Shown: one piece after another, positions 22,889-33,274 of the stretch
Layout: the number at the start of each line of letters is the position of its first letter
Position numbering within the stretch: the stretch's first letter is position 1
DNA from: Pseudofabraea citricarpa
Lineage: Eukaryota > Ascomycota > Leotiomycetes > Helotiales > Dermateaceae
Length of the DNA: 64,000 bases
Direction of reading: 5' to 3'
NCBI GenBank assembly: GCA_029641185.1
Contig: JAPWGK010000013.1
Span: 558,001 to 622,000, forward strand
Position numbers and translations under genes: made by a program
The notes under the pieces: generated by a model
Told to the model about the DNA's origin: nothing
Databases searched by the model: none
Seen by the model: only the letters and a program-made list of their open reading frames with translations

Positions 22889-24635
22889 GATCAACTGTAT
22901 GGTAACATGATTCCGTAGAAGCCAGATTCCCAAGCAATAAATATGGTATACGACGCAAGACCCACGGACGTAAAACCTAAATATGTTGTTGAAGCAGCCA
23001 AAGTACCGGATCCGTTTATGTAATCACAATGCTTGTTTGGGACACCAGTATTCTTGTCGCTTGACGGATTCCGCTAGCACTAGAGTTTGGGGTGTCTTAA
23101 AGGGGATGCTAACCAGTTCTTGAAGATTGGTTTAGTAGACATACAGTTGCAAAAGACCTGTGGAAGTAGCAATTCAGTGGTAAAAGCAATCATAGTGTAT
23201 ATTTCCGTTTACAGCTTCATAAGTCATTTCTAAAAGATGGCAAAGCCTATTCGTTCGCCTTTCTCGGCCAGCTAGTCGCCTTTTAGACACTTAGGAGTTA
23301 ATAGAATACCTAATCTTTTTGGAAGTAGTTAATATACATACACATATCTAAATTCTTGATCTATACCTTCTCACTAACAACTCATCAATACCATCTCAAG
23401 TTGCGTCACTCCACTTGATGGCAGAGGGAAAGGAGTTAAATCAATGCACTTTTCAGAGTTTTCGAAAGCGATAGCGGGGAAGAAAGACTATATTTGAAAG
23501 GATACGGTAACAGTAGCTGCCATACCCTAGTCGCTGCATGCCACAGGAAAAACATTGAGAAGTATGGCATAAGAAAAGTAGCTTTTGAGTCCTGTGCAGT
23601 GACAATCCTCTCGATTTGACAGTGTGCTCTTTTCCCTTTTGCAATAAAGCATCCTCTTCTCATCTCACAAATAAAACCGAGTGCGATAAGTAGAAATCCT
23701 CAAGTTTGCTCGCCAGGCACCCCAGGGTTCTGCGGACTAGCGCGAAGGACTTCGGTGCGGGTCTCGGACTGCTCATGACGCTAGTCCGAACATGATGCCT
23801 TTATTTAGAGGCATCAGCAGGCCGCCTGAAAACGAAAAATATTCTTTGAGATTCGCAAAAAATACTCGCCATAAAACCGAGATTCTCTCATTGCTTTATG
23901 AATGGTTCTTGGCTATTCAGAATAGTCATAAAGTGAGCCAATTTACCGACCATAGGACATCGCTTACGTGGTAGGTATTGACGAGAAATCGAACGTCAGT
24001 TTCTACTAATAATAATTCTCAAAGTTCCTTTAGCAATATTGTAAAATACTTTACAATGGTTGTTTGACTGGCTGCGGTGTCATCTAAAAGATTAAAATCT
24101 CCTTACTTGCTGTTGTAAGCATGTTTTAGAAGAAGAGGTAGAAGAAGAAGTAGAAGAAGAAGATCCAGAAATGGTTACTTGTATAAAAATGCCGTGTCAT
24201 TTTGCAGACCGAATTACATCATAAAAACCTCCTTAACTTAACCTCAATCGTCTCACACCAAATCAAGCACTACAAGAAACACCAACTATATGTATACCTT
24301 ACACAGACCCAAATCCGAATGTATATCCTGCGAAAAAGAAATGCCCAAAATCAATTGTAGCATCCTCGCTCGCTTCCAATTACAAACATAACCCTACCTA
24401 GATGTGTAAACCATTTATAGTTTAATCAAGAACCCAAAAATCAAGTAGCTCTTATTTTCTCTACTAGGATTTGATTTACCTTGCTTCAAAACGTCGGGTT
24501 TGGAGGGGTTCAAAGATCGTCCCAACGAGAAATATATGAGTCACGTGGAGTTATGCTAAAAATTCGGCCATGATTGTTTGAAGGATGGCCGCTACATAAA
24601 TATATTGCTATATAACGATTTTTTTCTATTAAATT
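22889..24635. other. 1.7-kb AT-rich gene-poor region
   Basis: Promoter of the transcription factor at the left end, then low-complexity AT-rich DNA. A GC-rich island with an inverted repeat stands out at 23733-23788, and a GAA/GTA-rich tract lies at about 24127-24170. Open frames are short and unconvincing. Confidence 0.5.
23733..23788. repeat. GC-rich perfect 10-bp inverted repeat
   Basis: CGGACTAGCG at 23733-23742 is repeated in inverse orientation at 23779-23788 with a 36-base loop that is itself GC-rich (GAAGGACTTCGG inside). It sits in AT-rich DNA. It could be a structured RNA, a terminator or the trace of a short element; nothing decides between these. Confidence 0.5.
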
Positions 24636-24715
24636 GACCTGGTGGCCTAATGGCAAGGCGTTGCTTTCCGGTTGTAGATTGGCAAAGATTGCGGGTTCGA
24701 GTCCCGTCTGGGTCG
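24636..24715 (+). tRNA. tRNA-Arg (anticodon CCG) with a short intron
   Basis: The acceptor arm GACCTGG pairs with TCTGGGTC (with G-U pairs), the D arm is GCC...GGC, the anticodon stem is TTGCT/GGCAA, and the T arm is GCGGG-TTCGAGT-CCCGT (one G-U). The loop reads TTCCGG before the intron, placing anticodon CCG. About eight extra bases (TTGTAGAT) follow position 37, the standard site for nuclear tRNA introns. B box GGTTCGAGTCC is intact and an oligo-T terminator follows. Confidence 0.9.
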
Positions 24716-24721
24716 GCTAAA

Positions 24722-24727
24722 TTTTTT
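24722..24727 (+). terminator. RNA polymerase III terminator of tRNA-Arg
   Basis: Six T residues begin seven bases after the tRNA discriminator base. Confidence 0.8.
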
Positions 24728-26187
24728 GATGTTTTCTTTCTACCATGCTTCTTTTTTCTTCCCATTTGTTCTCATTCGGCCCTTTCTTTTTGACTCTTCT
24801 GTGAAGAATTAAACCTTTATTTAGTAGTTATTAGGCTCGCTTGGATAAGCGAAATCACGTGGTTGTGAATAAAAGGGGTAAAGGAGTGATAAGTAACTGT
24901 CGTCTTTAGGACTGTTTGTTTTCTTACTTCGTTTGTTATTTATAAATTTTTGGTTATTATCTGTAAAAGAAGCAGGGAAGGATGCAAAGCAAGGCGATGA
25001 TAAGCTCAAAGGAAAACGATGAAGACGATCAAGACCACGAGAGAGAAAAAGAGCATATCTACCTAGAGCCAGGACGCAGGCCAATCATAAGATGGCAGAT
25101 TGAAGATTCCAAGCCTTCCTTCCACTCGTAAGAACGAGTGCGATCCCGAGTTTCCAGTGCAGGACTTTGAGTCGAATCTCTCCTTACTTTTCCAAATAAG
25201 CGAGTGCGCAAGCGAGCCGAAGAAATAGGGGCAGCACGAGAGCATTCGGAGCGTACGACGTGGCATGACAGAGCTGTAATGGTATACTAAGCTACAGCAG
25301 CAAGCTTAAATAAGGACCTACTTACATCCAATCTTACACGTGAGAAAAATCTATTAATAGTCTGGATGAACCAAACAAAACCAAGGTCAAATATTCTTGG
25401 ATAGACACTTCCACGAGGCACAGCGGAGTAAAGCTTGCCAACGAGTCCGACAACAAAAGCGTTAGTATCTCTCTACTTCCACGGAAGAGGAGAAGAACGA
25501 GGATCTAAATCAGTCTAAATGTTGAAGGAGAGGACAAGAGCCTGTCATAGAATCTGATTTACATAAATGGAGTTCAATCAGCGTGAAGAGAAGCCACGCT
25601 CATTCTTGATCGATGGAGAGCTTGCTTTGTCTGTATTCCAATCACCACTAGTAACCTTTAGAATTTATTGTTACTTCACAAAGCATACCCTAATAATTAG
25701 AGGTGCTGAGATAAAGAAATCAGTATCAAATCCATCTCAAAAGAACATAAGTGCAGGCTTGTCGTTCATCCAAAATAGAAGTTATCGCTCTGAAGATCAG
25801 AGGTATCTTATACCAGCCCTAGCAGCCCTGCACAATTCCGGACTAGTTCAAACAATAGAAGTCATATTCATATCTTACGCCGTAGCGATATAGCCAAAAG
25901 AGGCAGTAAAAACAATGCAGCCCAGATTCCCAATGCTTAGCCAAAACCCAATTACTTATGTTAATCCAAGATAGAAGAATAAAACCACCCTATGCATATG
26001 CAAGAAAGATAAGGTCTAAGAAATTCGTTGATCATGCAGAAATGCTGTGCCTGTAAGACAAGAGGTGAAAGAAAAGGGTATCATGCATAGCAGACGCCCT
26101 TGAAGCTTGCTGTGGGCTATGGAAGCCCATCAAAACGCCCATATGTACGACAGCATAGCAATATGTATATACGCCAGAAACTCCATG
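24728..26187. other. 1.5-kb AT-rich intergenic region
   Basis: It ends in the 3' flank of the Whi5-like gene. A plus-strand frame of 108 codons at 25567-25893 has no recognised domain and AT-rich codon use; I do not call it. A small inverted repeat CACTCGT...ACGAGTG lies at about 25123-25140. Confidence 0.5.
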
Positions 26188-27759
26188 CTAGACTCTGCCA
26201 GCGGCAAATCTTCGAGGGGATGAAAATGGGGGCAGTATAATATCCTCATCGCTACTAGAGTCGCCCATCTCATCCAGTAGCTTATCAATGTCTTTGGTTT
26301 TGGATTTCGACTTCAGCTTATCCCGGCCGTTATTGTAACGTCCATTCTCAACTCCGTTCTTTGCAATCTCAACCCGACGGGCTTGAGCGCCACGAAGTTG
26401 GGAGCCAAATTCATATTTTAAAGGACTTGTCTGTGGTGGAGAGGCCTGACTTCGAGGTGGTGCGAAACTATTACCCATGTTACCAGAATTTCCTGGACTG
26501 CTCATGAATAATAGGGTCTCAATTGCATCCTGCTCTTGTAGAGTCTTCTGTGTAGTCGGGGTACGCATTGTGGTATCATTAAAATCACGGTTCGGCGTTC
26601 GTGGCGTATGAAAGCTGGTCTGACTCAGATCCGACCTGGTCTGTCCTGGTATTGCCGGAGGTCTCGAGAACTTGGGATCTGATCGTCGGGAATGAGGAGT
26701 TGGTCTAATATCAGCAGGTGGAGCTAGGGATAGCTGCGAAGCTGGTGGAGATAAATTTGACATGTGAGGAGAGTGTCGCGGTTGATTTTTATTCGAGTGA
26801 TCTTGCCAGAAAGATTCGTACGTCCTAGATGGCTGCTGGTATAAATCAAAATCACCCATAGGATGTTGAATACCATTGAGGCGGTTTGTGATGGCGTGCG
26901 TCTGTCCTTGGACATTTGCCATGACTTCACGAGGTGATGCGAGGAGAGTTCGTCGACCGTGGAGCGTCGAGTTCGAAGATGTTGGCGATCCTGCTTGTGA
27001 AGCTAGCGACTCTACCTCATCAATTGAATTGGATTGCCAGCCGTTGTTAACCTTCACCATGGCATACGACAGTCGGGTCCTCAGTTCAGAGGAAAGCTAG
27101 GAATTATTAATCACTGTTTTGGTGGATGATGAATCTCAACTAACCTCCCCAATTCTGCTGGTCGTAGAAGATGTATTACTGAAGGTGCTGGTGTTTCTGG
27201 AATGACCACGGTGATATGGAGCGTTAGGAGTCGCAGGAGATTTAAATGTTCCAGGCTTTACCTGCCCATCCGCCGTTCTCTTGTGGCCTGTCGTAGGAAT
27301 AGTAACATTTGGACGCGTCGCAGCAGTCTGCGCTAGAGGCTGTTGAGCAGCAGCAAGCTGCGAGAGTTGCGATAATTGAGATAATTGTCCGTCGGGGATC
27401 GTCCCTTGGGAAGAGAAGCCATCGGACGTGGGTGGTGTCGAGATCGTATCCTGACCATCAGTGGTCTCTTGCGAATGGTTGCTGGCGGTAGATTGCAGTG
27501 TTGGACCTTCGGAATAATTGGGTCGCTGGTCTGATTTGGCGTTTGTATGAGAGCCAGGAGACATGCGTGCGATGGTTTTCCCGTCGGTGGGATTGTTGGC
27601 CATAGAATGATCGAGTTGGACGCGGGTACCCGGCGTCACCGTCGCGTCATTCGGACTCGACCGCGAAGATGCGACATTTCCCGGGACTACATGGCGATGT
27701 TGACTCGCGGACTGGGCAACTTGGCTGAGCGCCGCTGTTGCGAGCTCGTGAACATCCAT
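26188..27759 (-). CDS. Whi5-like G1/S transcriptional repressor
   Basis: Two exons, 27759-27145 and 27096-26188; 507 residues. Most of the protein is disordered, Ser/Thr/Pro/Gln-rich with many SP/TP sites. The splice joins SRIGE to LSSELRTRLSYAMVKVNNGW (about residues 201-225), which is the short Whi5/Srl3 signature (PF08528 type: L-x(2)-RL-x(2)-A-x-x-K-x-x-x-GW). In yeast this segment lets Whi5 bind and repress SBF; Cdk phosphorylation at SP/TP sites releases it. Here a nuclear cell-cycle repressor is inferred. A Ser-Gln-Leu run (SQLSQLSQLSQL) lies near residue 127. Outside the motif there is no alignable domain, so the family call depends on that one segment. Confidence 0.75.
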
Positions 27760-28929
27760 AAACAGAAGAACTTTGCCAAACTCGTGGGCAATGTCGTGAC
27801 TTCCGGTCGAAGGTCGTTCGTGTATCAGGGAGCCCAGAATGCAGCAGTCCTACAAAAAGAAGGTGGCGGTGCGCACAATCGCGAAATCCGAATCGGCGAT
27901 GGGATGATGCTGTCCACGCGGCGTGGGCCAGGCAGACGTGTCGTGACTGTCAATGGCGGCTTCTGGCGTTGCTCTTGGGCAAAGTGAGGATATATATCGG
28001 TCAGAATAACAATACTGGCTGGGGGTGCTGGGGAAGCAGTGGCAGACGGTGCATATCAACGTCGATGGGAGACGTGGAGGAGTAGCGTGGGGACGGTGAC
28101 CGGGGTTCGCCTCATCACGAGATCACGGGAACTAAAAGCATGAGCGAGCAGAAGAAAACCCAGACGATACGATGCCCGCGTTAAGCCTGGCATTTTAAGG
28201 GCGCTTGTGAGGACAATGTAACCCTCGAGCCACTGTCTCAACTTCACAAGACGTGATTCGGCCACAAGGACCACAATCACATTGTAGCTATACGAGAGTC
28301 TCCCACCTTGTTGGCATGTATCATGTGATTGGCCGGAAGGGAGTAAGCACGCGATACCTAGGTACTTACGTTAAGCACACAGAAACATGTTGTAGCAATA
28401 GATAAAGCGGGAGAAGACACAAGTATTTATTGGGCTACAAATTATTCTGCCAGCCTTCCTTCCAGACTCCTTCTAGGCGCTTCGAAATCGGGTGTTTGTA
28501 TGATTAGCCCCCTGTAGAATAAGTCCCGATTTCCAGAACTCAACAACAGCAGATCTAATGCTGTTCAAGTAATACTCCCAATAAACGTTTAAAGCCGTGG
28601 CTCGTTATGTTCATTGCCCAAAATGAACCCGTCCGTCGATTGCTGCCACTGTAACGAGCACAGCCAAGACGTTGATAAAATATGCCCCTGTGTTCTGAAA
28701 GCAATCAACATGAATACCCTCGAATGGCCTCAGGTGCTGCTACATGTCAGTAACAATTCCAAGAATAAGCCAGAAAAACTCACATCCTCTGCTTGCCATC
28801 TGAGCTTATTTTTTTGCTATGTCCAACTTTTGATATGCTCCTTTCCTTGAAGCCAATCTCCTGGGTTCGAAAAGTGCCCAAAGAATACTTTCCATGCCCT
28901 AAAAGTATCATTTATAATCCGAAAGCCTG
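27760..28929. other. Intergenic, promoter of Whi5-like gene and 3' flank of fta1
   Basis: About 1.17 kb. The left 500 bases are GC-richer and carry spurious overlapping frames. No RNA gene, repeat or supported coding region seen. Confidence 0.55.
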
Positions 28930-29925
28930 TCACGCTCCATTCACGCCGGTAGTAGCTGCTTCAGTGACCAAGGCACAAAGCAGTTGCCAGCTCGCAAACT
29001 GCTGGCTGTTATTGTTGGGCACGGAAAATTTAATCTTTTGAGGTCCAAGGACAAAGGCAGCACAGGCTACCTTCTCCCAAAGAAGAGCGGGGTGTAAGAT
29101 GTTGACGGCAGTGTGTTGAGATATGTGACGGGCCAGATTAGCTATCAAAGGTGCTCCCTTATAGCCATTCAGCTCGGGCTCATTTTTTTGAGCCAGGAAT
29201 CTGGAAATATCCATCTCTTTAAAGTGCAAAGTAAAGGTTCGAAGTGCGCCACTGCCGTTTGGACGTCCACACTCGACACTGATATTCTTCATAATACGCG
29301 CAGCGTCCTCATCCAGGCTCTCCCCAGTGGACTCCGAGGCATGGTATGGTCCCTTCAAGTCTTTGGCATACATATCAAGTGTTCCGACCAAAAAATTCCT
29401 CTTGAAATAAAGTTCCTCAAATCGAGCATCGAAGTTCATAACTAGGTAGTCGACAAGCTTTACCATGAGGGCAGTAGGCATACGAGTCAAGAGCAAAGGG
29501 TAGTTCTCAAAGCCAGACGCACCCCCGGGGGCCCTTCTATTTGACATGACATCGCGTAGCATGACAGCTCGATATTGGGCGCGCTCATATGCAATGATGA
29601 TATAGATGCCCCTATCACTCCGTCCCGGTAGAGAAGGGTCCTGCTCGCGCTGGACGTTGTCTTGTATCCAATGTCGTTCGTCAGTCAAGGTGCGAAATAA
29701 CACCGCTGTGAGATCCCCAGCTCGTGATTGTATCTCTGCGTCTTCCTCCGATTTGACATGAACGCCCCGTAGGATCCCTCCAACCAATATTTCGTGAAAA
29801 CGCGAGGCATGGATAAGCAGCGATTGATTGTTCAAAGGCGTATCTCCGTAATATAGTGGTGAAAGCCGACCGGTACTATAGGTAACATTGTAGAGGGGCC
29901 ATTCAGCACTGGGGCTGGCCGACAT
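28930..29925 (-). CDS. fta1: Kinetochore Sim4-complex protein Fta1 (CENP-L homologue)
   Basis: Single exon, 331 residues from MSASPSAEWPLYNVTY. The start (W-x-L-Y-N-x-T-Y...RLSPLYYG), ILRGVHV, and the C-terminal block LLWEKVACAAFVLGPQKIKF match my recollection of the fungal Fta1 family (PF13092 type), the CENP-L/Iml3 equivalent in the inner kinetochore (CCAN). It would act at centromeres with the CENP-N homologue in chromosome segregation. An ACGCGT (MCB-like) motif lies at 29994-29999, 69 bases upstream of the ATG, but such hexamers are not rare. The frame stays open upstream of the ATG only from a TTG, so 29925 is the best start. Confidence 0.75.
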   Translation of the reverse strand: MSASPSAEWPLYNVTYSTGRLSPLYYGDTPLNNQSLLIHASRFHEILVGGILRGVHVKSEEDAEIQSRAGDLTAVLFRTLTDERHWIQDNVQREQDPSLPGRSDRGIYIIIAYERAQYRAVMLRDVMSNRRAPGGASGFENYPLLLTRMPTALMVKLVDYLVMNFDARFEELYFKRNFLVGTLDMYAKDLKGPYHASESTGESLDEDAARIMKNISVECGRPNGSGALRTFTLHFKEMDISRFLAQKNEPELNGYKGAPLIANLARHISQHTAVNILHPALLWEKVACAAFVLGPQKIKFSVPNNNSQQFASWQLLCALVTEAATTGVNGA

Positions 29926-31224
29926 GGTGTTGGTGCTGGGTTGAAGTGTGTTTGCAGAGCTCAAGGTCGAAAGTCGCGTCGCGGGGTCGGGAGACGCGTC
30001 GGACAGGGGGCGACCACGAGGTGTTGCTGGCTAGTATCAATGGTATCGGTCAAGAATTCCTTGGACGTAAAGATGTTGCAGCAATCGAAATAATGCATAG
30101 TGGAGGTTACCTACACTTCTAAAGATGAGTTGTTTCCCAGACTTCTGATTTGGTTGTCGCCTACCTATTCTATGTGCATCGCTGTATGCCAAATAGGGTC
30201 TAGCGCAAGTCCGCTGGCCTCTCGATTGAATTCTCATCTCGACTTCTGTTCGGAATCAACTATAATACAACAACAAACTCTCTCCCCAGCTGTTAATGGG
30301 AGTAGATCATTCCATAATTCTCCAAACTTCAAAGAAATCCCAGTAGAACACCGATTGCTCCAACTCCAAACGATAACTTCAGACGTTCTCACTGGCTTCT
30401 TTCTTGAACTCTGTCAAGTACTGGCTAGCGCAGTCTAACTAAGCCTTCAGCTGAAACTGCAATTCATATTGGGTATTTCTTCGCTCGAAGTTCGCACATC
30501 TTGTTTCGAGGGCAGCCAGTTTGCGCTGTAAATTCCGGTCCATTTGAGCTGCGTTGTCCCACCTGTTGTCGCACAGTACAGGTTTCCGTAGTCGTCTTCG
30601 CTCGCATGTAAAAGTATAGTGAGAGTTCTCGAGAAACTGCTGCAGTTGCTTTTGAAAATCCAACAAATATCGATTGTAGTAGTGCCAGTTCTTGCATTAT
30701 GGTCAAGGTGGTTATGTGGAAGTGAAGCCGTGTGCTCTTGCGAGCCCGATACTTACTTTGCATTGTCAGGTACTTCGTAAGAGCATGGCATGCTATTGAT
30801 CTGAAAAAAGAAAAAGAAAATAATGAACATATAGCTCTCTTTCTAGGGGATCTAGTCTTATGTTTTGCATCTTTGTTTGGCATCTAGAAAATGCTGTACT
30901 CTCGTCTCGTTGTCTTTCAAGTTCATACCTAAGCTCTGGCAAGATGCAGATTGCAGAGCCACTCGCAGAACTCCACTGATCCCTCCGCTTTATTCGGGGT
31001 GGGGACGGCACGGCTTAAGCCGTCAGCGATTTTCTCTAGTAGTATGTTCTCCGAGCTCGGCAGACCGGTAGTGCGCTTGGCAAGCATCTGCCATGGAAAA
31101 TATATAAGCGAGCACATCGCCGGCATGGTCTTGTCTTATTCTGGATAAACGGAGAACATCGCCAGACTTCTTGATCCTTATTTCTTCCCCAAATAGCCAT
31201 ATACGGCTTTTGTCTCCAAGAATC
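29926..31224. other. 1.3-kb region between fta1 and the MaoC hydratase
   Basis: It contains the fta1 promoter on the left and the hydratase promoter on the right. Between them (30439-31136) lies a possible unrecognised minus-strand gene described separately. No RNA gene seen. Confidence 0.5.
30439..31136 (-). other. Possible minus-strand gene of unknown function, model unresolved
   Basis: Three overlapping minus-strand frames look protein-like in turn. The rightmost has SSENILLEKIADGLSRAV; the middle one RYELERQRDESTAFSRCQ; the last reads WHYYNRYLLDFQKQLQQFLE and ends in a charged coiled-coil-like helix (LQRKLAALETRCANFERR) before TAG at 30439-30441. Good donor (GTAAGT at about 30745) and acceptor-like sites (TTTTTTCAG at about 30791) are present. 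I could not join the pieces into one consistent model, and I recognise no family. It may be a small coiled-coil protein gene or coincidence. Confidence 0.3.
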
Positions 31225-32339
31225 ATGTCAAAAACAGTTTCGGAACCAGGAGTCGGCTTCTCATATCCACCTGCAATTGTTTCGTGGGTAAAACGTGACG
31301 TATTGCTCTTTGCTGTTAGTATTGGCTGTACAGCCAAAGAACTACAGTTTTTATATGTAAGTCTAAACAGATTTTGTCGTGAACATAATAGGCTAATTGG
31401 GTCATTCTAGGAATTGCATCCGGAATTCCAGGTCTTCCCAACTTACCCGGTGATTCTTTGTATGTTCTCACTTTCGAGGTGCTATTATTGTGCAAGCCTG
31501 ACAACCCTAAAGCATTCAAAGACTCGACTCAAGATGTCATTGATTTTTACGCTTCCGAGCAAGCGGTCGCCATTCCAAATGTACCAAAGTTCGACTCCAG
31601 CCGCGTTGTGGATGGCCAGAGATCTCTGAAGATTTTCAAACAGCTGCCTACCAGCTCAGAAGGAAAGAGCTTTGAAATGCGCAAGAAAGTAGTCGGCGTC
31701 TATGACAAGGGTAATGCTGGCAGCGTGCTGCAGGTTCAACAGGATCTTGTAGATACCAAGACTGGTGAGGTATATGCCCAAATCGTCGTCTGGTCGTTCT
31801 ACGTTGGGCAGGGGAATTGGGGTGGGCCGAGAGGACCAACCATGTCAGATGTGGCACCACCGAAAGACAAGAGCCCAGATGCTGTAGTAAAGTTCCAGAC
31901 GACGCCAGAAACTCCTCTTCTGTACAGGTAAGTCACTTTCCTTGAACTCTCAAGCAAAACCGCTGACAACCTCGCAAGACTAAATGGCGATTACAACCCG
32001 CTCCACGCAACACCCGAGCCAGGAGCAGCCATGGGCTTCGGTGGCGTGATCCTCCACGGCCTTATAGCGTGGAACATCTCCAGCCACGCCATTCTATCTG
32101 AGCTCGGCGACAGCAAAGCAGAAAACCTGCGAGAGTTTCAGGCTCGCTTCGCCGCGCCTGTCATTCCGGGCGATCGACTCGTCATTGAGATATGGCGCAC
32201 GGGAATTTTTGAGGACGAGTTCGAAGAGATCAGATTTGTTACGAGTGTTGAGGGTGGAAAAGTGGCGTTGAAGGGTGGCAGGGCTCTGGTGAGGACGCAG
32301 AGGGAGAGAGATGGTGGACTAGGGTCGAGCAAGCTATGA
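31225..32339 (+). CDS. Peroxisomal MaoC-type enoyl-CoA hydratase 2
   Basis: Exons 31225-31356, 31411-31459, 31513-31927 and 31979-32339; 318 residues. It has the double hot-dog architecture: an N-half beginning WVKRDVLLFAVSIGC and a C-half with the hydratase-2 motif LNGDYNPLH...GFGGVILHG, where Asp and His of GDYNPLH are the catalytic pair. The fourth splice rebuilds LLYRLNGDYN exactly. The last residues are SKL, a canonical PTS1, so it should act in peroxisomes, hydrating trans-2-enoyl-CoA to (R)-3-hydroxyacyl-CoA. It corresponds to the hydratase part of the fungal multifunctional protein Fox2 but stands alone. It is convergent with the SidF-like gene, which also ends in SKL. Confidence 0.88.
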
Positions 32340-32618
32340 GGCCTGGTTTTTCTTTTGGCTGGAACTAAATCGAGGGAACTATATATAATGTGGGTATTTT
32401 TAACGTAATTAACGACTTGGTATTTCTTTTTTCCTTCTTCGAAAAAGAAAAGAGGAATTAGATAGCATAATCAATCTTGATGTGTACCATACCCAGTCGG
32501 CCCACTATGGAGGCCCAGCCAGCACACACAAACTCTAACATCGCGATTAACTATCGATGATTTCATCATTTTTATCTACCTAGCCAACTACATAAGCAAA
32601 TATCTATCGATTACAGCC

Positions 32619-32737
32619 ACATACGACCATAGACTGGTGAGAACTGGGCATCCCGTCCGCTCTGCCATACATAAACACCAGATCGGTTGATTAGTAGTTG
32701 GGTGGGTGACCACCAGCGAATACCAACTGTTGTATGT
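32619..32737 (+). rRNA. 5S ribosomal RNA gene (single dispersed copy)
   Basis: The ends ACATACGAC and GTTGTATGT pair over nine positions (helix I, one G-U). The internal blocks ATCCCGTCCGCTCTGCCAT, TTAGTAGTTGGGTGGGTGAC and CACCAGCGAAT are the hallmark fungal 5S sequences, including the internal Pol III control region. CTGGTG and CACCAG form helix III-type pairing. A T-run follows directly. The length (119) is correct and pairing is intact, so it looks functional. Dispersed 5S genes are normal in Pezizomycotina. Confidence 0.92.
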
Positions 32738-33274
32738 TTTTGTCTCCTCTTTTGCTTCCTTTTTGGTCGTTAGCTGTATGGGTAGAAGGGAATTAGAGGT
32801 GGAAGGGGAGAAGGGGAGAAGGGGGGAGAATTTAAGCGAGTACGTAGATGATGGCAAGGGGATAAGATAAGAGGTGTCTTAGGAGGGGGTAAAATAGATA
32901 TCTAGATCTGGGATAAGATAAGGTGGTGAGATTGTATTAATTAATCTTGTTTTTGTTCCCCGGCTTCGGCTCTTCATCAACGAATACCATACACTGCGCC
33001 GCCTGCGCACGAATTTTATCACTGGAACAGCAAACCTGTAAACACTTCTGAATGACTTTATATTCCAGATTAACTAAGTGATTTTCAATAATCCTAAATA
33101 TAATACGTTTTAAGTTTATTCCACCATCCGCAACGAGCTAAGTATAATCTTGACTATACTATTCACATACACACTGCACTTCTAATTCCAACTGAAAGAT
33201 ATCTCAACACCAAGTAGGTACCTACACCTAGCTTAGCTTCAACAACTCTATATAATTTAAGGTTCGCATACAAA
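32738..33274. other. 5S terminator and convergent 3' flank of sidF-like gene
   Basis: A run of five T at 32737-32741 should terminate 5S transcription. The rest is G-rich purine sequence (about 32790-32830) followed by AT-rich DNA. No gene seen. Confidence 0.6.
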
